Shown here: one piece after another, positions 1-6,300 of the stretch
Layout of the letters: every line of letters begins with the position of its first letter
How positions within the stretch are numbered: position 1 is the stretch's first letter
IMG/VR virus record: IMGVR_UViG_3300025168_000904
Coordinates: 1 to 20,157 of that record
Strand: one strand, 5' to 3'
Source: a virus
Length of the DNA: 20,157 nt
Position numbers and translations under genes: made by a program
Notes under the pieces: generated by a model
Databases searched by the model: none
Seen by the model: the letters and a program-made list of their open reading frames with translations, nothing else
Told to the model about the DNA's origin: nothing

Positions 1-182
1 GACCATTCTTACACGTTAGATACAGAGCTTCTGAAACTGAAGATAGACGTTACAAAACTTGGATCACTGGTTCTGCTGGTGGAGCAAGAACATCTTCTTT
101 AGATGCGATGACAGTTAACTTCTTATCGGAAAGAGCTGTATGTACTTTAGGTGCAAACAACTTCTTCTTATTTAGAGACTAA
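1..182 (+). CDS. Probable major capsid protein, C-terminal 59 residues (5' end outside window)
   Basis: An open frame enters from the left edge (first full codon at position 3) and ends with TAA at 180-182, encoding 59 residues that finish in NNFFLFRD. The fragment has the look of a capsid-fold C-terminus: mixed short polar and aromatic stretches (YKTWITGSAGG, then MTVNFLSERAV) and no low-complexity tail. The call as major capsid protein is inference from context: it is immediately followed by a strong terminator, as is common for very highly expressed capsid genes, and then by head-vicinity and connector proteins in the usual head-to-tail order of podovirus late regions. It could be another head protein. 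That it is coding is very likely; the identity is moderate because only a short piece is visible. Confidence 0.55.
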   Translation, partial: PFLHVRYRASETEDRRYKTWITGSAGGARTSSLDAMTVNFLSERAVCTLGANNFFLFRD

Positions 183-197
183 TAACTAACAATCATT

Positions 198-228
198 AGG
201 GGAGGATTAACCTCCTCCCCTTTTTTTT
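198..228 (+). terminator. Rho-independent terminator after the capsid gene
   Basis: An 8-bp perfect stem, AGGGGAGG (198-205) with CCTCCCCT (214-221), closes an 8-base loop and runs into a tract of eight T (221-228). It starts 15 bases after the capsid stop codon. It is the most GC-rich element in this AT-rich neighbourhood. No clear promoter of the TAnnTTTG type is seen between it and the gene at 252, so that gene is probably expressed by readthrough, which would set it well below the capsid protein. Confidence 0.9.
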
Positions 229-251
229 AACTTTAATTAAATTATAATAAA

Positions 252-1007
252 ATGAAAAAGACAACAACATCAGTTACAAAACAGTACAGATTAAAGAGAG
301 ACGTAGCACCATTGTGCTTTATGTTAAACTCTCACCACAACAAAAGATCCCCATTACTTTATTTTGATGAAGAAACAGGTATTAATAAACCACTTCGTTA
401 TGCAAGAAACCAAAAGACACCTTTTGAGGAAGAGCAAGATGGTAATGCTATTATGGAGCCTATTGTTTTTGAAGATGGATTTTTAACTGTAGACAGAACC
501 AATCAAGTTTTACAACACTTTTTATCTTTACATCCTGGTAACGGGATGATATATGAGCAAATAGATGATGCTAAAGATGCAGCTGAAGAATTAGAAATCG
601 AAGAATTAATCTTAGACGCTCAAATTTTAGCAAGAGACTTAGATATTGCTATGCTTGAGACAGTTGGTAGAGTTCTATTAGGAGGAGGGGCAGATAAATT
701 AAGCACTGCTGAATTAAAAAGAGACATTCTTGTATTCTCAAGAAACTATCCAGAAGACTTTATTGACATTCTTAATGATCCCGCATTACAAGTTGCAGAT
801 GATGTAGTTAAGTTCTTCAGTGCTAACTTATTAGGATTAAGAAATAATGGAAGAGATGTTTATTTTAATCTTGCTAAAAATAAAAGTAAAATGTTAACTG
901 TTCCTTATGGAGAAGATGCTAATGATATAGTAGGATCTTACTTACAAACTGATGAGGGAGTAGAGACATATAAGTTACTTAAAAATATGTTAAAGAAAAA
1001 TAAATAA
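252..1007 (+). CDS. Conserved head-vicinity phage protein of unknown function, 251 aa
   Basis: I cannot name a function. The protein is soluble, without signal peptide or membrane segment. Its N-terminal part (residues 10-100) contains a conserved-looking block, with YFDEETGINKPLRYARNQ at residues 37-54, a Glu-rich turn (FEEEQDG, 58-64) and FLSLHPGNG at 90-98. Residues 103-142 are an acidic, strongly helical segment rich in D, E, A and L; 150-240 is mostly helical and ends in a Lys-rich tail. This overall pattern resembles proteins I recall next to capsid genes in uncultured marine phages, so a head-completion or capsid-associated role is plausible but is inference. The start is the ATG at 252, preceded by an A-rich leader with no Shine-Dalgarno. 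It is bracketed by terminators at 198-228 and 1030-1056, and no obvious promoter of its own is visible. Confidence 0.85.
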   Translation: MKKTTTSVTKQYRLKRDVAPLCFMLNSHHNKRSPLLYFDEETGINKPLRYARNQKTPFEEEQDGNAIMEPIVFEDGFLTVDRTNQVLQHFLSLHPGNGMIYEQIDDAKDAAEELEIEELILDAQILARDLDIAMLETVGRVLLGGGADKLSTAELKRDILVFSRNYPEDFIDILNDPALQVADDVVKFFSANLLGLRNNGRDVYFNLAKNKSKMLTVPYGEDANDIVGSYLQTDEGVETYKLLKNMLKKNK

Positions 1008-1029
1008 TTTCTAATCATACAACAGAAAG

Positions 1030-1056
1030 AGCACCTTAAAAGGGTGCTTTTTTTTT
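1030..1056 (+). terminator. Rho-independent terminator after the 251-aa gene
   Basis: AGCACC (1030-1035) pairs with GGTGCT (1043-1048) around a 7-base loop, followed by a run of nine T (1048-1056, the first T shared with the stem). It lies 22 bases after the stop codon at 1007. The T-tract is followed within four bases by a promoter-type TAnnTTTG element, so terminator and next promoter form one compact unit. Confidence 0.85.
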
Positions 1057-1059
1057 ATG

Positions 1060-1067
1060 TATATTTG
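1060..1067 (+). promoter_or_regulatory. Bacteroidetes-type -7 promoter element (TATATTTG)
   Basis: TATATTTG fits the TAnnTTTG -7 consensus used by the Bacteroidetes primary sigma factor. It lies in the only non-coding gap available, directly after a terminator and 33 bases before the ATG at 1101. A -33 TTG box is not evident; that region is taken up by the terminator hairpin. The motif is short and occurs by chance inside genes of this AT-rich sequence (for example in coding DNA near 4553 and 8056), so the support is its position rather than its sequence alone. Confidence 0.6.
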
Positions 1068-1100
1068 CACTTTATTAACCCATTAAAACCTTTTTATAAA

Positions 1101-1382
1101 ATGGCAAAATTTCTTAAAATTACGAATGCTCCTATCAGTGGTCAGTTGATCAGCCTTGATGGAGTTAAAGCAATCGGTACAAATGTATCTGGTGTAGCAG
1201 CAACTGTTACAATCGACTATGTTGATGGTACAACTACTACAGTAACAACTGCAGTACAAGTTGCTCATGATGTTTACACAGCTATCTTAGACGGACAGGA
1301 AATAGCTTTAGCTACTTCTTGGCAGAACGCTTATTATGAGATGAATCTACCGAAAGCTGTAACGAGTATTCTAAATGCTTAA
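1101..1382 (+). CDS. Small beta-rich structural protein, candidate capsid decoration protein, 93 aa
   Basis: Starts MAKFLKITNAP and is a compact protein of alternating Val/Thr-rich strands (AATVTIDYVDGTTTTVTT at about residues 32-49), followed by a short helix with WQNAYYEMNLP near residue 75. No membrane segment or signal. I do not recognise a named family. The frame stays open upstream to a GTG at 1044, but that codon lies inside the terminator hairpin and would add a T-tract-encoded Phe stretch; the ATG at 1101, downstream of the promoter element, has the same ATGGC start as four other genes in this window and is preferred. It is a single-gene transcription unit with its own promoter (1060) and terminator (1410-1444), next to the capsid gene, which suggests a protein needed in high copy, such as a decoration protein. 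That role is inference. Confidence 0.82.
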   Translation: MAKFLKITNAPISGQLISLDGVKAIGTNVSGVAATVTIDYVDGTTTTVTTAVQVAHDVYTAILDGQEIALATSWQNAYYEMNLPKAVTSILNA

Positions 1383-1409
1383 TTAGATTAAGTATATCAG
1401 TAAGTAAAG

Positions 1410-1444
1410 AGAGGTCTACAAAAAAAGTGGGCCTCTTTTTTTTT
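1410..1444 (+). terminator. Strong rho-independent terminator after the 93-aa gene
   Basis: AGAGGTCTAC (1410-1419) pairs along all ten positions with GTGGGCCTCT (1427-1436), counting two G-T wobbles, around a loop of seven A, followed by eight T (1437-1444). It begins 27 bases after the stop codon. As with the preceding terminator, a TAnnTTTG element follows almost at once (1447). Confidence 0.9.
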
Positions 1445-1446
1445 AC

Positions 1447-1454
1447 TATCTTTG
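1447..1454 (+). promoter_or_regulatory. Bacteroidetes-type -7 promoter element (TATCTTTG) for the connector/tail unit
   Basis: TATCTTTG lies two bases after the T-tract of the terminator and is identical in all eight bases to the element at 10549-10556. In both places an ATG follows exactly five bases after the G of the motif. In this family the transcription start lies only a few bases beyond the -7 element, so the mRNA would begin at or next to that ATG. No -33 TTG box is visible upstream. It would drive the genes from 1473 to 10541, in which I see no further terminator. Confidence 0.65.
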
Positions 1455-1459
1455 TAAAA

Positions 1460-1471
1460 ATGTTTATATAA
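1460..1471 (+). other. Possible leaderless mini-cistron (Met-Phe-Ile-stop) ahead of the connector gene
   Basis: ATG TTT ATA TAA begins five bases after the promoter element and stops one base before the ATG of the 317-aa gene, forming the junction TAATATG. The same TAATATG stop-start junction joins real genes at 3347-3353 and 10970-10976. This suggests the 3-codon frame could load ribosomes on a leaderless mRNA and hand them to the next gene by termination-reinitiation. It may equally be chance; it is too short to judge by coding content. Confidence 0.3.
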
Positions 1472-1472
1472 T

Positions 1473-2426
1473 ATGGCGGCATCAATAAATGAAGTAAGGA
1501 ATACTGTATTAGCTATAGCAAATAAAAATAACTACGGGTATATTACTCCACAAGATTTTAATTTATATGCTAAGCAGGCACAGCTGGATATGTTTGAGGA
1601 TTACTTTTATTCCTATAATAATTGGATTCAAAGACAGAATGCAAGATCATCAGGTACAGGTTATGCAGACATTACAAAAGGTTTAGTAGAGGTAATGGAT
1701 AGTTTTTCTAATACTGTATTTTTACCTCAAGTAAATGCTAATGTTTATTCTTTACCATTAGATTATTATTTAATTAATAAAATATTTTATTATAACACTC
1801 CTTTATTCACAGGGACCGCTACTGCTACAGTAGCAAATCAGTTAGTAGATGGAGCTGTAGTTGGATGGACTACTATACCTACAAGCTCTCCTACTCCAGC
1901 TATAGGAAGTATCGTTGTAAATACAACAACATTTCAACAAGCATATGTTACGGGAGTAGTAAATACTACGACTATAACATTAAGTGCAAATATATTTACA
2001 GTTATAGGTAATAGCTATGTTATATATTCTAATACAAAAATTAGAGAAGTAGAAAGGGTAAGTCAAAATAAAATATTTTACTTAACCAACTCTATGTTAA
2101 CTGCTCCGAATCAAACATACCCTGCGTACACTTTAGAAAATAATAATATAACAGTATACCCTACTACTATATTACAACCAGGTGCTATACAGACTCAGTA
2201 TATAAGGTATCCGTTAGCACCAAAATGGACTTTCTTAAATATAGGATTAGGAGAACCTCAATTTGATCCTACTCAACCAGACTTTCAAGAATTTGAATTA
2301 CCTGATTCTGATGAGCCAACTTTAATAGCAAAGATTTGTCAGTATGTAGGAATAGAAATTAGAGAGGCGGAGGTATATAACTTTGGAAAAACAGAAGAGG
2401 GTAACGAAATACAAGAAAGCAGTTAA
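1473..2426 (+). CDS. Probable head-tail connector (ring/adaptor) protein, 317 aa
   Basis: Likely a structural protein joining portal to tail. Residues 1-55 are a helical domain (NEVRNTVLAIANKN, then FNLYAKQAQLDMFEDYF, then NNW at 49-51) of the sort seen in head-tail adaptors of Bacteroidetes phages. Residues 88-108 contain YSLPLDYYLINKIFYY, the turn common in adaptor/tail-tube-A-like proteins. Residues 119-187 are a Thr/Val-rich beta module that looks inserted: the sequence on either side (lipophilic strands ending IFYY, then IREVERVSQNKIFYL) would join naturally without it. The C-terminus (274-310) has LPDSDEPTLIAKICQYVGI followed by an acidic helix, again adaptor-like. The start at 1473 follows a TAA by one base. 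Function is inferred from position and fold-like pattern; no catalytic motif is present. Confidence 0.7.
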   Translation: MAASINEVRNTVLAIANKNNYGYITPQDFNLYAKQAQLDMFEDYFYSYNNWIQRQNARSSGTGYADITKGLVEVMDSFSNTVFLPQVNANVYSLPLDYYLINKIFYYNTPLFTGTATATVANQLVDGAVVGWTTIPTSSPTPAIGSIVVNTTTFQQAYVTGVVNTTTITLSANIFTVIGNSYVIYSNTKIREVERVSQNKIFYLTNSMLTAPNQTYPAYTLENNNITVYPTTILQPGAIQTQYIRYPLAPKWTFLNIGLGEPQFDPTQPDFQEFELPDSDEPTLIAKICQYVGIEIREAEVYNFGKTEEGNEIQESS

Positions 2427-2428
2427 TT

Positions 2429-3349
2429 ATGTCATATATAACAGATTATCAATATTACGAGAATAGTCAGAATGTACCTACAGATGCAAACTGGGGATCT
2501 TATCAATACATATCTTTAGAAGATATTGTAAATAATTTTATGTTAATGTTTCAAGGTAATAATGAAATAGTAAATAATGTAAACAGATATCAAGTTTTAT
2601 TTCACGCAAAGAGAGGAATTCAAGAGTTGAATTACGATGCAATGAAAGAAATTAAAATATTAGAATTACAAATTTGTGATCAACTTAGATTTGTTTTACC
2701 ACAAGATTATGTAAACTGGGTAAGAATATCTTTAGAGCAAGATGGTATGCTTTACCCTATGACAGAAAATATACAGACTAATTGGAGTGGAGCTTACTTG
2801 CAAGATCATGAGTGTAGAATATTATTTGATATTGATGGTAATGTTTTAAAACCTCATAATTCTTTTTGGGACAAACAAAGATTAGATAGTCAGCAAAAAA
2901 CAATGTATCTTGGGGACGGTCCTTATAGTGGGCAGCAAGGATATTTAGTAGACGGTGCTTGGTACTTTGATTATCAAGTAGGTGCAAGATTTGGTTTAAA
3001 TACAGAAACAGCAAATGTAAACCCTACTTTTAGTATAAATAGAAAAGGTGGTGTAATAAACTTTAATTCAGGAATGGCTGGAAAGTTAGTGGTTTTAGAA
3101 TATGTTTCAGATGGAATGGAAAATGGTGATGACTCCAGCGTTAGTGTAAATAAATTATTTGAAGACTTTATATATGCTTATATAAAGTATGCTATTTTGA
3201 ATGGCCGACATGGAGCACAGGAATATTTAGTTAATAGAGCAAGAAAAGATAAATCTTCTTTACTCCGTAATGCTAAACTAAGATTAAGTAATATACACCC
3301 TGGCAGACTCTTGCAAAACTTAAGAGGTCAGGATAAATGGATAAAATAA
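2429..3349 (+). CDS. Probable second head-tail connector / structural protein, 306 aa
   Basis: The N-terminal half carries a pattern I recall from virion clusters of marine Bacteroidetes phages: ISLEDIVNNFM (28-38), FHAKRGIQELNYD (58-70) and LPQDYVNWVRIS (90-101). This is followed by a beta-rich middle containing Gly-rich turns (residues 140-230), and a basic, helical C-terminus (240-306) with KLFEDFIYAYIKYAIL, NAKLRLSNIHPGRL and a final KWIK. No membrane segment. It begins two bases after the stop of the 317-aa gene and its own stop is one base before the 1764-aa gene, so all three are translationally coupled. A connector or ring protein between portal and tail hub is the best guess from order and pattern; the precise position in the virion is not shown by the sequence. 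Confidence 0.7.
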   Translation: MSYITDYQYYENSQNVPTDANWGSYQYISLEDIVNNFMLMFQGNNEIVNNVNRYQVLFHAKRGIQELNYDAMKEIKILELQICDQLRFVLPQDYVNWVRISLEQDGMLYPMTENIQTNWSGAYLQDHECRILFDIDGNVLKPHNSFWDKQRLDSQQKTMYLGDGPYSGQQGYLVDGAWYFDYQVGARFGLNTETANVNPTFSINRKGGVINFNSGMAGKLVVLEYVSDGMENGDDSSVSVNKLFEDFIYAYIKYAILNGRHGAQEYLVNRARKDKSSLLRNAKLRLSNIHPGRLLQNLRGQDKWIK

Positions 3350-3350
3350 T

Positions 3351-6300
3351 ATGCCTTTAACTTCAACAAATTTTATAGCTGGTAAAATGAATAAGTCTGT
3401 AGATGAAAGACTTATTCCACCAGGAGAGTATATTGATGCTTTAAATGTGCGTTTAGGATCTACTGAAAACACTGAGATTGGAGCGGTAGAAAATTCTTTA
3501 GGTAATACTATTTTAACTCAATTAGAGTTTCAAGGAGTACCTTTAATAGGAAATGTAAGAACTATTGGAGTATATGAAGATGGTATAAACGAAACTCTTT
3601 ATTGGTTTGTTCATAATGAAAATAATCCCAACTCCGTAACTACAGGTGTTGTAGATTTAATTGTTTCTTATAATACTAATTTAGGATCTTTAATTTATCA
3701 TGTAGTTAGCACCTCGGTTTTAAATTTTGATAAAAAATATTTAATAACAGGAGTAAATAAGATTGAAAATTTATTATTTTTTACTGATGATTTAAACCCT
3801 CCAAGAGTTATAAATATAAAATCAGATTATGCATATCCAGGCCCTGGTGCTGTGGATGATGTGTTAGAAGAGGAGGATGTAAGCGTTATTGTTAAGCCTC
3901 CAGGTTATGAAGATTTTGATACTACTGCAGGTCAGGTAGCTCCTTTGGGAGCTCCTTATGTAAAGCCTCGAGTTATTATAGGCCAGGAAAATTATATGGA
4001 AACTCGTTTTCTGTCTTTTGGTTATAGATATAGATATGAGGATGGACAATACAGTGCTACTTCTTTATTTTCTAACCCAGCCTTTCAGCCTTCTCCTTTC
4101 TCTTTAAGTATTCAAAACTATTGGAATCAAGGAATGAAAAACAGATTTAATGGTGCTGATATTTGGTTTTCTACGGGAAGTAAACGAGTAAAGGAAATAG
4201 ATTTATTATATAAACAAAGCACATCTACTGTTATATATGTAATTAAGAGATATAACAAAGAAGAGTTAACATGGGGAGATAATGAATTTCAAACAGTTCT
4301 GTTTGGGAATAGTGAAATTTATACTACATTAGGTTCTGATGAGTTATTAAGATTATACGACAATGTTCCTCGTACTGCTAAAGCACAAACAATAAAAGGT
4401 AATCGTTTGATGTATGGTAATTATGTTGACGGATATGATATTAGATATACTGAAGGTGGGGCAAAGATTCCTATTTCTTATAATGTAACTGCAACAAGCG
4501 GAGAGATAGCAGGTGTAGATTTACCAGATCCTGTTACTTCTAATGGAGTGTATAATTTTGACGGTGTTCATAATGAGCCTGATTCGGTTATCACTTTTGA
4601 TTTATCAGATATTAATCCTGCGGGGGGTGGTCCTATTGAACAAGATACCATTATAAATTTTGGATTTTCTTTACAACAAACTACTGCTACGGTATGTACG
4701 AATGGGACTGGAGGTTTTTGTCCTGGTGGGCCTGCTTTACAAAGTTCTCCTTTTGTTATTCCTATGAATTTTACAGTTCCAGCTGGAGGTTATGCAGATG
4801 TAAATACAATGTTAAATTCTCAAGAATTTAAAGATAGAATAGGAGGAAGTCTTGCTCAAGGTTATACTGGTAATAATGTTGTAAAACCTTTATATCCTTG
4901 TGCTGACAGTTCAACAGGAGGAACCTTAAGTGATAAATTTTACGCTTCTTCTGAGAACCCTATAGCAACTACAGGTCTTGTAATGGTGAGTGGAGGTATA
5001 GGTGGTATCCCTAACGCTCCAGCTACACTTTGTAGTCTTACAGCTTTAGATACAAATCCTTTCCCAACTCCTTGTGCTTCAGTGCCTATAACAAGTGGAA
5101 CTACATTATGTAATCCACAAATTCCTCCATTAGTTCCTCCTGCAACTCTTTGTGTGGCAGGACAATTAACACAAACTGGATTTGATTTTAGTACAGTAGC
5201 AGGTTTAGGGGTGAGTGGTACAGAGATTGTAATAGACACTTTAACAGGATTGACAGCAACTGTTCCTGTTCAAGCAATTGCAGTAGGACAAGATTTTATA
5301 TTAATAACAGATGCAACTGGAGGGGCGGCTACTCTATCAACAAGTGGTGTAGCCTATACAATAGTAAGTGGAGGACCACCTACAACCCCTATATGTTTAA
5401 ATGATGGGTTTGCATACTCTGTTTCAGGTGACACTTTTTCTCTTCAAGCTCCTTGTATTCAGTATTATCAAGCAGACTCAACAGCAACAGGAGTATATTC
5501 TTATGCAATTAGATATTATAACTTTTTAGGGTTTTCTTCTACAGCAACATTTTTAAAAGATGCTGATGCAGCCAGCTTACATTCTAATAGAGATTATGAA
5601 GTAGGAATTGTATATATGGATGGAGAAGGTAGAGCATCTACAGTTCTCACAAGTCAAGATTGTACTGTGTTCTTTGAACCATCTTCTTGTGTTTTAAAAA
5701 ATCAAATACGAGTAACCTTATCAAACCTTGCTCCTTACTGGGCTAAAAAATATAAGTTTGTGGTAAAACCAAGTCAGGGGACTTACGAGACTATTTACTC
5801 TAATTTATTTTATGCTCAAGATGGGACTGCAAAAAATCCTGGAGGGGGACTTCCCGTAGCCGATGTGGAAGATCCAAGTCAAGTGTGGTTTAAGTTAGAT
5901 GGGCAAAATCAAAATATATTAAAAGTAGGAGATGAGTTAATAGTAAAACAAGATACACAAGGTGCTGTTTTTGGAGCACCTAAATCGGTGGTGTTAGCTA
6001 TACAGTCTTATTCAGGTAAGGGTATTACAGATGTATCTTTACCAGGGCTATATATGTTGCTTAAACCTTCAGGATGGACTACAGAAACTATAGCAAACTC
6101 TACTTATTTTAGAGGTCAAAAAAGCGTAAAAAATACGAGTGGGGGTAGTATAGGTGGCTCTTGTATTGATAATTACAATTTAAATGATTCTGCAGGAACA
6201 CCTTATGATCTCCCTGCTGGTTCTTCTGTTAGAATAAAAGCTGCTGCATATAGAGGGGGTAATAATTGTAGAAGAAATATAAGCTACGATAGAACATTTA

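Noticed and set aside
229-251. Promoter for the 251-aa gene in the AT-rich leader
   Set aside because: No TAnnTTTG is present; AT-richness alone is not evidence. Readthrough from the capsid gene explains expression.
1044-1100. Upstream GTG start for the 93-aa protein
   Set aside because: It lies inside the terminator hairpin and upstream of the likely transcription start, and it would encode a T-tract. The ATG at 1101 fits the pattern of neighbouring genes.
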